Shown one piece after another: positions 9,601-19,274 of a DNA stretch of 64,000 nt. The position numbers and the translations under genes were made by a program. Position 1 is the stretch's first letter. Each line of letters begins with the position of its first letter. The notes beneath the pieces were generated by a model, which worked only from the letters and a program-made list of their open reading frames with translations, ran no database searches and was not told where the DNA came from. The stretch spans positions 29,329 to 93,328 of IMG/VR virus record IMGVR_UViG_3300042878_001080. One strand, 5' to 3'. The stretch comes from a virus.

Positions 9601-11576
9601 TTTATTCAGTTGCTGCAATGGCTTGTAGAAGAGTTATTTTTAAAGATATAAAAGTTACGGATATTCCTTCAGATAAACCAGTTGAACCTATAATAAAGGA
9701 TGAAATCAAACCAACGATATCTGAGCCAATAAAACCAAAAGCAAAAACTACTAGAACAGAAAAAACAATAAAAGAAGGTATTAGTAAATTAATATTAAGA
9801 AGATTACTATCTGAATGTGATTATTTTGATGTTATTAAGAAAGAAGTACCAATGTTATATGATTCTATACAGGAAAAAATCAAATATTTTAACCCTGCGT
9901 TTCACTCTATGACACCTGAAGGATTAAACTCTCGTTTGACGTTTTTAAATCAATGTGTTCGACCTGGTGAATCAATTCCTGTTATTGGGGATAAAGGTCA
10001 GATAGTAGCTAATGATGCGTTAAACACCTCATTTGGAGCACCACCTGTTTTAGTTTTAAGAATTGGGGATTTTTATAATGGTAAAATTATACCAAGGTCA
10101 ATTGGTTTTTCATATGAACCTTTGGTTTTTGATATGAATCCTGAGGGTATTGGAATCCAACCAATGATTGCAAATGTTACGATGCAATTTGATATGATTG
10201 GTGGAATGGGATTAGAAAAACCGGTAGAAGAGTTACAAAACGCTTTATCGTTCAATTATTATGCTAATACTGAAATTTACGATGAAAGAGCAAAATGGAC
10301 GGATGATAGTTGGAAAAAGTTAGATAAAGAATATTTCCAATCTTTAATTGATGAACAACCAACATTAACTGTTGCTCAAGTTGATAATCAACAAACAAAT
10401 ACTGCTGGAGAAACTATTGGACAAATACAAACAACTGTTAATGGTGTTAGTGGTCAAACTGGTGATATAACCTACATGAAAATTATGGATACTTTATTAG
10501 ATGTAACTAAAGAGTATTATACTAATATTGTTAATCAAGGTGAGAGTATGACTAAATCATATAATAATGGTATTTGGCAATTAATTTCAAAAGAAAGACA
10601 ATATACTGATGGTATATCTAATTTTAATATTGATAATTTACCACCATCTTTTACTGTAAATATTTTTGGTAAATCTGTTTTTGAGAGTAGAATTGATGAA
10701 TTATTTAATAAAACAATTGAAGATGTTGATAATAATAGTAATTTCATAATTTTAGGATTAATTGCGGAAAACTTTAATGATGCAACACTTAGAAGTGTTA
10801 AAACAAATTTAAAAACATATTTAACTAATTATAAAACTGATTTTAGTTTAGGTGTTAGTACTATTGTTAGTAATGTCGTTCAACAACAAGTTGATATGGT
10901 TCAAGTTTTTAGAAAAATTAATTTTGTTACAACATTATCTGATGGTGTTATTATTGATTCAAAACCTAAAATATATAATATTTCCGGTACAACAGAAATT
11001 GATAAATCAAGTAAACCGATACCATTAGATACCTATGATGAATTATCAACAGATTATAAATCGGTTTCAAATAATTTAAATAAATTTAATCAATATCTTA
11101 TTGATAAGAGTATTATTTATAATGGATATAACGAACCGGGAGGGTTTAATCCAACATCAACAGTTTTTGAATTAACAGATTTGCCAGGTAAAAGATTTTT
11201 TATGGTTATGTCTCAAATATTTGATAATAGTGATGATTTTAATACGTTTAAAACGTCAATAATTACTAATGATATGGATAAATCAACACCAAATTTATTA
11301 AAATCATTTAATAAAATTGTTAATAAATTTCAAGATAAAGTTAAAATAGAATTAAAGGAAGAAGAAAAGTTTTATAAAACATTTAAAAAGAGTAACGATT
11401 ATAAAAATTATCTTGTGGTTGAAAACCTTTATAAAAAAGGTAAAACACGTAAATTTAATTATACGACAGAACCATCATCAAAGAATGTTGAACAAACTAA
11501 AAATTTATTTTTATTATACCAAGGTAAGAATGATGGTGATAAAATAATTTGGACTGATAAAACTCAATTTAATTAA
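6621..11576 (+). CDS. Giant baseplate structural protein with OmpA-like domain
   Basis: 1651 aa, in the T4 position of gp48/gp54 (tube initiators on the baseplate). The first ~300 residues are Asn/Tyr/Gly/Pro-rich. Residues ~895-990 read like an OmpA C-terminal peptidoglycan-binding domain: IKISLASSASAPAQDDYNVT then LSVRRKNSVIEYF, matching the family's glycine/alanine turn, N..LS..R..V..Y pattern. Residues ~1090-1220 (APPVLVLRIGDFY, then SFNYYANTEIYDERA) resemble a tail-tube-like baseplate domain. The C-terminal 350 residues are Lys/Asn-rich. It is several-fold larger than gp48 and gp54, so it may be a fusion. Baseplate role is inferred from neighbours; the OmpA-like call is from motif reading. 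Confidence 0.65.
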   Translation: MSNSTLSFASSSSFRDILLAKNLAPYSVSGVYTPPASDIDTEVSLNNFNVIDSPNDLITNDPFAQLLYPLNEYGPNGGYDLNINFNGPPLPVTPNQGEYGPNDTVLDLVNEFFIDAAYIDNYYGPVGGFNDMYGVTTQILGQPIHQPYLPTNFVPSSYSPYTILMSNNPTGSDGSLSQDSYLARLGATFLNKLFQDRINREIFINTVGQVNLQSLQDPFDASLMITGQEPLIYKNWKITSPENPVTAAADLLTRLAGAYWPVSLIPGDYFTDNTRNGQTQQTSTALNVVNQLTGGFLGPILNSKRNPSEIFLANTGNGQRSVLFRNINYNRYQPNYDKNYGGLLGVGQAIVSLINPFNGTLVGGYYVGSRSAEPSSITSPPNQVPVNAFGQQEDVPVYGPSELGILYEGNQDTLKFGLAAKPLSDGGGIDGQFVWTSPKYKSNAGFHATPGGGSGSLDGEFNLISSNYTRDESTNFVFKSTSILDETQRLVNSADNVQGISRLKHVGNAINQVSKVFHDGYKEMTKGSQVVSYTDQTTGGEAGIEYCRVFTKDTPYYTYNDLQKVDGITTSGRQFAGSVLDNTFNLNISPTRNPGSTNIIADGPNGIGGYAKKYMFSIENLAWRTSSKQGYTYDELPVCEKGPNGGRVMWFPPYDIKFNDNSTANWTPTSFLGRPEPIYTYKDSNRTGTLSWKIIVDHPSVMNVLVEKQLKGQNKERINSIIDSFFAGCVKYDIYELAKKFNTVPTKDLYTYQQILNDPNLDKNTAKEVFNSNGSVGTVTNSSTAGNSIPKTNTDTSVAHLLDGYKNLGFYFDNDIPGPNTKKNPIPNSTYKADYDNYTNSVNQDLYVDISSKTFAIVSTNRNVKSFFDNVVIDNFNKINNSFIEDAFKILSENKGVIKISLASSASAPAQDDYNVTLSVRRKNSVIEYFKNTKLAKFITESKTLIFEGNTDNGEIETISFPQTSNGVFGSSVDCHQDIMSQSNTAASNKQAQVYSVAAMACRRVIFKDIKVTDIPSDKPVEPIIKDEIKPTISEPIKPKAKTTRTEKTIKEGISKLILRRLLSECDYFDVIKKEVPMLYDSIQEKIKYFNPAFHSMTPEGLNSRLTFLNQCVRPGESIPVIGDKGQIVANDALNTSFGAPPVLVLRIGDFYNGKIIPRSIGFSYEPLVFDMNPEGIGIQPMIANVTMQFDMIGGMGLEKPVEELQNALSFNYYANTEIYDERAKWTDDSWKKLDKEYFQSLIDEQPTLTVAQVDNQQTNTAGETIGQIQTTVNGVSGQTGDITYMKIMDTLLDVTKEYYTNIVNQGESMTKSYNNGIWQLISKERQYTDGISNFNIDNLPPSFTVNIFGKSVFESRIDELFNKTIEDVDNNSNFIILGLIAENFNDATLRSVKTNLKTYLTNYKTDFSLGVSTIVSNVVQQQVDMVQVFRKINFVTTLSDGVIIDSKPKIYNISGTTEIDKSSKPIPLDTYDELSTDYKSVSNNLNKFNQYLIDKSIIYNGYNEPGGFNPTSTVFELTDLPGKRFFMVMSQIFDNSDDFNTFKTSIITNDMDKSTPNLLKSFNKIVNKFQDKVKIELKEEEKFYKTFKKSNDYKNYLVVENLYKKGKTRKFNYTTEPSSKNVEQTKNLFLLYQGKNDGDKIIWTDKTQFN

Positions 11577-11578
11577 AA

Positions 11579-11905
11579 ATGAATAATAGACAAAATTATA
11601 ATAGATATAATCAATTTTTATTAAATGGTGAACAAACTATTGTTCCTTATATTTCCGTTTCTAGTAAATCGTCGGATAAAAGATATATTTATAAAGTTGG
11701 TCAATCTAGATTGGATAAAATATCACAACAATATTATGGTACCCCAACTTTTGGTTGGTTAATTCTTGCGGGAAACCCAATTTTTGGTGGTGATGAATGG
11801 TCTATACCGGATGCTGCGATATTAACAATTCCATTTCCTTTAGTATCATCTTTACAAGAATATAAATCTCAATTAGATAATCATTTCTATTATTATGGTA
11901 GGTAA
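11579..11905 (+). CDS. 53: LysM-like baseplate protein, gp53-like
   Basis: A 108-aa protein beginning two bases after the upstream stop and overlapping the next gene by 11 bases, so the three genes are translationally tied. Residues ~38-86 form a LysM-like unit: VGQSRLDKISQQYYGTPTFG, W60, AGNP, then ILTIP. In T4-like baseplates gp53 and other small LysM proteins tie the hub to the wedges; many phages encode such a protein beside the hub. Peptidoglycan binding is possible but in tails this fold usually serves assembly. Confidence 0.7.
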   Translation: MNNRQNYNRYNQFLLNGEQTIVPYISVSSKSSDKRYIYKVGQSRLDKISQQYYGTPTFGWLILAGNPIFGGDEWSIPDAAILTIPFPLVSSLQEYKSQLDNHFYYYGR

Positions 11906-14900
11906 CTCTGAAAATATATTGGTCGAATTCGACTACAATAACATTACAATTATTGACCCAAACAAAGTTATTGATAGTGATAATAAAGTGAAGGATAGAT
12001 ACGTTAAACAAGAGGATTTAGTGATGTACGCTAATCTTGAATGTAATGTCTTACCAAGAACTAAATTAGCTATTGGGGTTGCAAATAATGATTCTATTAG
12101 AACAGTTTCTATTGCAAAAATTAATTTTTTAAAGCCTGGTGGTAAAGATTATTTAGATAATTCATATACGGATGAATTAACGGGTAAAGGTGCTATAAAA
12201 GGTGATGGTGTTAATCAACCAACTTTTAAAGGGATAACTAATCCTAATAACAGTGATGATTTTTACATTAAACAAACTATTAGTTCAAACGGAAAACCGG
12301 GGGCTACGGATAATGGTTTATTGGGGATAACTTCTATTAACATTAGACAAGGGTTAGATTTTATGCCAACAATTGATATTAGGTTGGTGGATATTAAAGG
12401 TAGGGCGTTATTTGAAGCGGGTGATAATTCTCCATATGCGGCGTTTTTCAATTTACCTTACCCATTATTTCATTTAACGATAAAAGGGTATTTTGGTAAG
12501 GCGGTTAGATTAGCCTTAATGTTACAAAATTTTACTACAACATATAATGGAAACACAGGTAACTTTGATATTGATTTAAAGTTTTACACATACAAATATA
12601 CTGTTTTAGCTGATGTAACGATGGGGGCTTTATTGGCGACACCACATATGTATCAATCAAGATTTAATATTAGTCAAACTAGTGGTGGTCCAAGTCCAAC
12701 AACTAAAACAGATAATGTTGTCGTTGAAAGAGGTTATCAAAAAATACGAGAATTATATAGTGAGTATAAATCAAAAGGTTTAATTGCGGATGATTTCCCT
12801 GAAATTACTTTAATGCAGATGAAAGACAGAATTGATAATTTTATTAAAAATGTTCTTGATTCGTTTATTAAACAAAACTTGGACCCTTTAACTAATTTAG
12901 ATACCTATGGTATTCAGTTAAGGGATTATCAAAAAGAAGTTTTTTATACTGTAAAAACTTCATGGTTTAATGAATTTATGGATACAAGTAATTATTATAT
13001 CTTAAATAAATTAAATACAAAAGTTTATACATTCAAAAAAGAATTAAACGACCAAAATAAGTCTGACGCAATTTCAAAATTGAAGGGGATTATTGATAAG
13101 AATAATAAATTACTTAATGAAAACTCTACTTGTGGTACAAACGGTAGTTATGTGATTAATGGTAAAAAAACGGAATGTAAAATACCTAATGATATTACTT
13201 ATGAAAAAGTATTTACAATACAAATTAAACCAACGGATATTAATTTAACCGAAACATATAAATTACAAAGAAAAAATAGTCAAGCAACTCCGGAAGATTT
13301 AAAAAAATTCCAAGCGGAATTAGAAAAGACAAATCTTTTTCATAACACATCTGTAACTCTTAAAAATGGTGCTAAACAAGCTATTTCTGAATATTTTGTA
13401 TTTGAAGGAACTGGTTCATTTATCGATTTAACTGATAATATGAATAAAAACTTAAAAACCAAAAGAAATGAAATTGAAGATGAATTAACAAAGGCTTTAT
13501 CGGCCTTATTGGAGAATAAGGATAATGGTATTGGTTTTGTACCAACAATTAGAAATGTGTTGGCGGTTGTTTTTGCAAATGGTGAGGCTTTTTTACGTTT
13601 ATTGGATGAAGTTCATACTAAAGCTTGGGCTCAAAGAGATACTAAAATTAGAAAAGATGTTATTTTTAATAAACAAGTTGCTAATGCAAGTGCTGATAGT
13701 AAAGATTCCGGAGATGATAAAAATCAACCGGTATATCCTTGGCCTCAAGTAATAAAAGAAACTCCGGGGGAAAAAGGTCAGGAAAAATATGAATTAAGAT
13801 ATCCTGGTGATAGTGATATTATTGGAGAAACTAAAGGTTATTTATATGATATTTGGCCTGAAATAGAGTTTGTTGAAGAATTTATTAGTTCAATGACTCA
13901 AAAAACACCACCACCACCACCATCAACAAAATCGTCAAATTCAAAAAAAGACCCTGTAAGAGTTTCAACAAATGCTATCGAATTTCCAATTAGTAATGAT
14001 GTTTATGCTAACAAAGAATTAGTAAAATATTTTTATGAAATTTATGAAAGAACATTATTAACCTCTCAATATTCTAAATTAGATAGAACTAATAATTTAA
14101 CTTCGGAGACTGATAAAGTTTCAAACGTTATTAGTGAAGGTGAATCTATTAATGTGTTAAATAGTTTATCAGATAATAATGATGTGGAATTAATTAAAAA
14201 TTTAAAAGAATATAATTTTACTTCAGTTAAATTTGATAGTGTGTTAAAACATATTTCAAATGAGGGCGTTTCCCAAAGTTGGCAAAATTATATAAGAGGT
14301 ATTTTTAATACAGGTTATATTAAAAATGTTGTGGAAAACGCGTCTTTTGAGTTTAAATCTAAAAGTGTTGTTAATAATTCTGAGTCCCAACCATTAGTTT
14401 CTGTTAATAATGAAAAGGATATAATCGAATACATTTCAAATTCTACTACATCAAATCAATTTGATTTAACAGATACTTACCCATTTACAGATAAAACTTG
14501 GGTTAAGAATAATTTGGCTAATGGGGTTGCAACAGATGAAAAATTAGCATTTAACACAACAAAAACATTATTATATAATACTGTTAAAAAAGTTGTTACA
14601 AATTTTAGTGATACTCAATCAGAGGATGTTAAAAAACCAATAACTAATTTTGTTTATAAAAATGTAATTGCACCAATTGTTGGAAATGATTTAAGAAATT
14701 TTTATAGTAGTAGAACATATACGAAACAATTACCAACTGAAGGTGATGTTAAATATTTGAACTATAGTGGGCTTGTTAGTAGTTATCAAACAACCTCAAT
14801 GTTTAATACTCCATATTTTATAAATTCAATTCAAGAGGGGGTTCAAAATGTTAAAAATGGTGTTAAATACCCATATGTTAGTTCCGCTTATTTGTTTATT

Positions 14901-17900
14901 AACAGTTTGCCATTATCAACCTTAAGAGAAAAATATAAAACATATACAGGTAACGACACAAATTATTCTGAAGAAAATTTAGATTATATTTTTGCGTCTA
15001 TGAAAAAATTTGCGGCTTTACATAAGGTTCCGTATGCTTGGGCGTTAAAGATAGGTTCTATTTGGCATCGTTATAAAACATATGTTAATACTAATGTTGA
15101 TATATTAAGTGATTCTTGGAAAGATTTTGATTATAAAAATAATTATGACCCTATTAGTGGTAAAACATCTACGGTTTATAATTTTACCATTCCGGGTCAA
15201 ATATCGGCAACAACTATTGTGTTGGAAACAATAACAACAGCATCAACACTTAATGGTATAAATTACACAACAACAATTAATACCGGATTCTATCCTAAAT
15301 TGATAAATGATTTTAATGTGTTTTATCAGGGGTATAATATATTCACAGATTACACCAGTGGAGGTATTCAAAGTGGTTTCACCGAAGGACTTACTTTAAA
15401 TTATGTTCCTGAGGCGGTAATAGATAATACTATGGGTATTCCTACCTCATATTGTATAACTAATAGAGTTATTCCATGGTCTGTTTCTGTTACAGCAGAT
15501 TATGGTCAATATGCTTATGTTATGCCATCAAATGGTAGTGTTTTTAATCAAACAAAGAATGAATGTTTTAATATATTAAGTGAATTAGTGTATGATTTAA
15601 CTGGTAATACTTCTATGTATAATGGGTCGGCTAGATTATTTTGGGCGGCACCTAATTATGGTTATTTTGATAATAGTAAGGTTGTTAAACCAGACCCTAT
15701 TCGATATTTAAAACAAGTGTTTAATGGGCAAAGTGCTCAAGAAAATTTCTCAATTAATGGTGAATTAATTAATTATACAGAAATTAGTGAAATGTTTTCT
15801 GTTTTTGATAGAGATGCTTTAGATAAATTTGAAAATGAGTTTTTAAATTTTACGATATCTGTTTATGATTATAAAGTTGATGAAAATTCAACAGATACGG
15901 ATACAGAAAAATCGTTTAAAAATTTCCAATCATTATTGAGAAATATGATGAAAATTACAAATACAACAACAACTAATGAACAATCAGTTAGCGACATTCA
16001 ATCTAAACAATTAACAAAAATATCTAATACGATTTCTCAATTTTTAAATTATGATGTTTATTTTAAATTAGGTAATCCATCGTCATTTAATAAACAATTA
16101 TTTTACACCTTTTCAAATAAACATAAAGTAGAAATTGAAAATCCTATTACTTGGGATTATTATAACTATACAACACCAAACGCATTACCTAGTGGTACAA
16201 CATTAAATAATTCATTAGAAACTTATCCTTTAGAGTGGAAAGCATTGGAGACCTATGTTGGATTCTCCGATATACCAGAGTTATTATATAAAGATGGTGG
16301 TTCGTATATTACAGATTTTTTTATTGATTGTAATGTGGCTTTTGATGTGTATAATATTGAAAAATTGGCACCAATAATTAAAATATATGCAACTCAAAAA
16401 TTAAAAGATAAAACTTTGAATTATGATAAGTTTGTTAAATTAATGGATGTACATTTAGATAGTTTAGATTTATTTACTAATAGAATTATAAACAGTACAA
16501 TGATTAAATTACAAAATAAGTTACCTAATGTTAATTTTACTCCTCAACCTAAAATTGAAACTGTTTTGGAAAGTAAACAAACTAAACTTGAATTATGGGA
16601 ATCATTTAAAGCGACAAATGATAAATGGATTTCAGGTACTGATTTTAAAGAAAAAACATTATTTGAGGATGTTTTATTGATGGATAGAGCAAGTAGAGAT
16701 GTGGGCGATTTAATTCTTGTGGATATTCAAAAGTTACAAGTTGATTTAACAGATATAAATGTTACCTCGACAATGCTAACATATGTTCAAACAATATTGG
16801 TTAGAAATAACTTTGTTGTTATGAATATACCATCATATGTAAATTTTTATAATGTTCAAAATGCGGTTAAAAATCCAAAACCAAAACCGGAAGGAACGTT
16901 GGAATTTGCTAATACCTTATTTGGTACATTTATGAATGTTGATTATAGAGATTCTTCTGCTAAAATGGTTTGTTTTTATGCTGGAAAACCAAGTGAACAA
17001 CTCGATTTAAAAGAGAATGTTGATTATAGATATAGAAATGATGCGTTTGATTTAAGACGAGTTGATAACCCATTAGTTGAAAATCAAATAGGTAAAAATG
17101 ATTGGGATAAGTCAAATAAGGTTGTTGGGTTTAATGTTGAATTTGGACCACAAAATCAATCTATATTTCAAGGGTTTAATGTTTCTCAAAACCCTGGTTT
17201 AGCTACGGCAGAATCGTTGGAAGTATTAAATCAAATGGCTAATCAATCAAATAATAGGGGTGGTGCCACTCAGAATACGTCATTGTATAACTTATATAAA
17301 AATAGAAGTTATGCTTGTACTGTAACTATGTTGGGTAACGCTATGATACAACCTACGATGTACTTTAATTTAAGACACGTACCAATGTTTAGTGGTCCTT
17401 ATATGATTCAAAAAGTTAATCATTCAATAACACCAGGACATTTTGAGACAATTTTTGAAGGTATTAGACAACCTACGGCTTCTTTACCTAAGATAGATAA
17501 TTATATTCAATCACTTAAGACAACATTATTACAATCAATTATTGAAAAAAATAATAAAGATAAACAAGAGAAGGAGAAAGCTCTTAAATCAGGTGTGGAT
17601 ACTAACATTATTAATCAAAAAAATAGTGTAATTAGTAAAAATGTAAGTCAAGATGGTACGACTCAAAGCAATAGTCAAAACTGTAAGCCTATGGAGGCAA
17701 AACAAAATAAATATGGTAAATTTACAGTTATTAATGATAAATTAAGTACTAGTGTAACATATAAAGAAGTTGTGGATTTAATATCGTTAAAAACAACAGA
17801 CCAAAAACTTCGTTACGCAGTTTTTGCAAAAATGTACTTGAGTTCATCTCAAAGTGGCGTGTTACAATCGCATTCATTTAATTTTAGTGATACGGATTTA

Positions 17901-18233
17901 AAACAAGATTGGGGTCCATCTGTTGAATCATTTTTTACGACAAAAAAATATTATTGTAGTAATGAAAATAAACCATATATCGTCTTTACTAGTTTAACTC
18001 AAAATGTTGAATTTTTAATATCAAGATATAAAGATAGGGTTGGAAAAATTAAAAGTGTTAATTCAAAAGACATTACAAAATTTTTAATATTATATGGTGA
18101 AACTTCAATGTATGATGATTCGTTTTATACAAAAATAAATCCTACAGTTATTACAACAATTGAAAGTAATGTTCAGGATTCTATTAATATTTATAACCCA
18201 ATAAGTGGAAATTATAACAAAACACCAAATTAG
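11895..18233 (+). CDS. Giant baseplate hub protein (2112 aa)
   Basis: Likely central hub, combining functions split in T4 between gp27 and gp5. Residues ~130-270 (GLLGITSINIRQGLDFMPT, then FHLTIKGYFGKAVRL and a transport of beta strands) look like an N-terminal hub domain. A Pro-rich hinge with PPPPPSTKSS lies near residue 670. Residues ~1740-1880 include YACTVTMLGNAMIQPTMYF, then HVPMFSGPYMIQKVNHSITP, a pattern common to the last domain of gp27/gpD-type hubs. The C-terminal ~150 residues (SFNFSDTDLKQDWGPSVESF, FLISRYKDRVG) could be a peptidoglycan-hydrolase-like domain, but I see no unambiguous catalytic residue. Length is about five times T4 gp27. Confidence 0.65.
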   Translation: MVGNSENILVEFDYNNITIIDPNKVIDSDNKVKDRYVKQEDLVMYANLECNVLPRTKLAIGVANNDSIRTVSIAKINFLKPGGKDYLDNSYTDELTGKGAIKGDGVNQPTFKGITNPNNSDDFYIKQTISSNGKPGATDNGLLGITSINIRQGLDFMPTIDIRLVDIKGRALFEAGDNSPYAAFFNLPYPLFHLTIKGYFGKAVRLALMLQNFTTTYNGNTGNFDIDLKFYTYKYTVLADVTMGALLATPHMYQSRFNISQTSGGPSPTTKTDNVVVERGYQKIRELYSEYKSKGLIADDFPEITLMQMKDRIDNFIKNVLDSFIKQNLDPLTNLDTYGIQLRDYQKEVFYTVKTSWFNEFMDTSNYYILNKLNTKVYTFKKELNDQNKSDAISKLKGIIDKNNKLLNENSTCGTNGSYVINGKKTECKIPNDITYEKVFTIQIKPTDINLTETYKLQRKNSQATPEDLKKFQAELEKTNLFHNTSVTLKNGAKQAISEYFVFEGTGSFIDLTDNMNKNLKTKRNEIEDELTKALSALLENKDNGIGFVPTIRNVLAVVFANGEAFLRLLDEVHTKAWAQRDTKIRKDVIFNKQVANASADSKDSGDDKNQPVYPWPQVIKETPGEKGQEKYELRYPGDSDIIGETKGYLYDIWPEIEFVEEFISSMTQKTPPPPPSTKSSNSKKDPVRVSTNAIEFPISNDVYANKELVKYFYEIYERTLLTSQYSKLDRTNNLTSETDKVSNVISEGESINVLNSLSDNNDVELIKNLKEYNFTSVKFDSVLKHISNEGVSQSWQNYIRGIFNTGYIKNVVENASFEFKSKSVVNNSESQPLVSVNNEKDIIEYISNSTTSNQFDLTDTYPFTDKTWVKNNLANGVATDEKLAFNTTKTLLYNTVKKVVTNFSDTQSEDVKKPITNFVYKNVIAPIVGNDLRNFYSSRTYTKQLPTEGDVKYLNYSGLVSSYQTTSMFNTPYFINSIQEGVQNVKNGVKYPYVSSAYLFINSLPLSTLREKYKTYTGNDTNYSEENLDYIFASMKKFAALHKVPYAWALKIGSIWHRYKTYVNTNVDILSDSWKDFDYKNNYDPISGKTSTVYNFTIPGQISATTIVLETITTASTLNGINYTTTINTGFYPKLINDFNVFYQGYNIFTDYTSGGIQSGFTEGLTLNYVPEAVIDNTMGIPTSYCITNRVIPWSVSVTADYGQYAYVMPSNGSVFNQTKNECFNILSELVYDLTGNTSMYNGSARLFWAAPNYGYFDNSKVVKPDPIRYLKQVFNGQSAQENFSINGELINYTEISEMFSVFDRDALDKFENEFLNFTISVYDYKVDENSTDTDTEKSFKNFQSLLRNMMKITNTTTTNEQSVSDIQSKQLTKISNTISQFLNYDVYFKLGNPSSFNKQLFYTFSNKHKVEIENPITWDYYNYTTPNALPSGTTLNNSLETYPLEWKALETYVGFSDIPELLYKDGGSYITDFFIDCNVAFDVYNIEKLAPIIKIYATQKLKDKTLNYDKFVKLMDVHLDSLDLFTNRIINSTMIKLQNKLPNVNFTPQPKIETVLESKQTKLELWESFKATNDKWISGTDFKEKTLFEDVLLMDRASRDVGDLILVDIQKLQVDLTDINVTSTMLTYVQTILVRNNFVVMNIPSYVNFYNVQNAVKNPKPKPEGTLEFANTLFGTFMNVDYRDSSAKMVCFYAGKPSEQLDLKENVDYRYRNDAFDLRRVDNPLVENQIGKNDWDKSNKVVGFNVEFGPQNQSIFQGFNVSQNPGLATAESLEVLNQMANQSNNRGGATQNTSLYNLYKNRSYACTVTMLGNAMIQPTMYFNLRHVPMFSGPYMIQKVNHSITPGHFETIFEGIRQPTASLPKIDNYIQSLKTTLLQSIIEKNNKDKQEKEKALKSGVDTNIINQKNSVISKNVSQDGTTQSNSQNCKPMEAKQNKYGKFTVINDKLSTSVTYKEVVDLISLKTTDQKLRYAVFAKMYLSSSQSGVLQSHSFNFSDTDLKQDWGPSVESFFTTKKYYCSNENKPYIVFTSLTQNVEFLISRYKDRVGKIKSVNSKDITKFLILYGETSMYDDSFYTKINPTVITTIESNVQDSINIYNPISGNYNKTPN

Positions 18234-18254
18234 TAACATTTACAAATAAACAGA

Positions 18255-18268
18255 TATTTATATATAAA
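18255..18268 (+). promoter_or_regulatory. Candidate late promoter before 18276
   Basis: TATTTATATATAAA with the core at 18255-18262, 13 bases upstream of the ATG. Confidence 0.5.
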
Positions 18269-18275
18269 AAAGATT

Positions 18276-18500
18276 ATGGATACAAAATCATTATTAGAAA
18301 ATTACTTAGGTAAAAAAACCCGTACTACCGAAAAAGATATGGGTAACGGTTCAAAACAAGTATGTGATTTAGATTCAGGTGATTGTTATACAATTAGAAT
18401 GAAAGATGGTCTAATTGAAAGAGTTGATAACACTATGAGTCAAAATAGAAAAATACAAGTTGAAACTACAACAGGTGTAAAACAATTATTAAACGGATAA
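18276..18500 (+). CDS. Small protein of unknown function
   Basis: 74 aa, not recognised. Charged, with two cysteines in CDLDSGDC (residues ~31-38) that could form a loop or bind metal. It follows a TATTTATA motif and is separated from the next ATG by one base, so it is cotranscribed with the Pro-rich protein downstream. Placement at the end of the hub operon suggests a virion or assembly role. Confidence 0.6.
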   Translation: MDTKSLLENYLGKKTRTTEKDMGNGSKQVCDLDSGDCYTIRMKDGLIERVDNTMSQNRKIQVETTTGVKQLLNG

Positions 18501-18501
18501 A

Positions 18502-19176
18502 ATGAAAAAAATAGATAATAGAATTTTAGAGGAGATTGCTAGATATAATTCAATTAATAGTTATATTGTAGAACAAGATGCTACTTTACCACCACCTCCG
18601 GGTGAAGACCCAAATGCGTTACCACCTATGGGAGGAGCTCCAGCTCCTATGGACCCAAATATGGTAACACCATCACCTGAAGCTCCAGCAGGACCACAAC
18701 CGGTTGATTTAACTACTGACCCTGATGTGGAAAAAGTTGGTGAAGGTGAAACAGGGGATAAAACAGGGGGTTCAACTGAAGAAATGGATATTACTGATTT
18801 AGTAAAATCTCAGAAAAATGTTGAACAAAAACAAGAAGAGTATTTTGATAATTTATTTCAACATTTAGATAACTTAGAATCTAAGTTAGGTGAGATGGAT
18901 GGTATTATGAGTAAATTGAATGATTTAGAAGCGAAGATTGAAAAATATAGAGAAAAAACTCCTCAAGAAAAATTAGAACTTAGAACTTTAGATTCGGGAC
19001 CATTCAATCAAAAATTAAGTCAATTTTTTGATGATAAAGAAGAGGACATGGAAAAATCAGGAAAAAATGAATATGTTTTAACACAAGATGATGTTGAAGA
19101 TTATTCACCTGTTGAAATTAAAAAAACATTTAGAAATTTTGACGATAGTTCGTCAGGGTTTCAACAAGTTAGATAG
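18502..19176 (+). CDS. Pro-rich, coiled-coil protein, probably virion or scaffold related
   Basis: 224 aa, not recognised. After a short basic N-terminus, residues ~27-80 are a Pro/Ala/Gly/Met-rich disordered linker; residues ~90-150 are charged heptads (QKNVEQKQEEYFDNLFQHLD onward) typical of a coiled coil; the C-terminal third is acidic. It ends the tail operon and is followed immediately by a strong terminator. The disordered-plus-coiled-coil form resembles assembly or scaffolding proteins, but this is only inference. Confidence 0.6.
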   Translation: MKKIDNRILEEIARYNSINSYIVEQDATLPPPPGEDPNALPPMGGAPAPMDPNMVTPSPEAPAGPQPVDLTTDPDVEKVGEGETGDKTGGSTEEMDITDLVKSQKNVEQKQEEYFDNLFQHLDNLESKLGEMDGIMSKLNDLEAKIEKYREKTPQEKLELRTLDSGPFNQKLSQFFDDKEEDMEKSGKNEYVLTQDDVEDYSPVEIKKTFRNFDDSSSGFQQVR

Positions 19177-19181
19177 ATAAG

Positions 19182-19202
19182 ACGGTCTTCGGACCGTTTT
19201 TA
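19182..19202 (+). terminator. Rho-independent terminator with TTCG loop
   Basis: ACGGTC (19182-19187) pairs with GACCGT (19192-19197) around a TTCG tetraloop, followed by TTTTTAT. It closes the tail operon just before the gp32 gene. Confidence 0.92.
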
Positions 19203-19215
19203 TTTCACAAAACAA

Positions 19216-19249
19216 TTTGACAAACACACCTTTAACACTTATACTTTTA
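19216..19249 (+). promoter_or_regulatory. Possible host-type promoter before gp32
   Basis: TTTG (19216-19219) and TACTTTTA (19242-19249) loosely match the Bacteroidetes -33/-7 elements, but spacing is 22 rather than 19 and the last G is missing. The gap between the terminator and gp32 must hold a promoter if the terminator is efficient. Confidence 0.3.
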
Positions 19250-19274
19250 TAAACCTTTAAATATTTTAAACACT

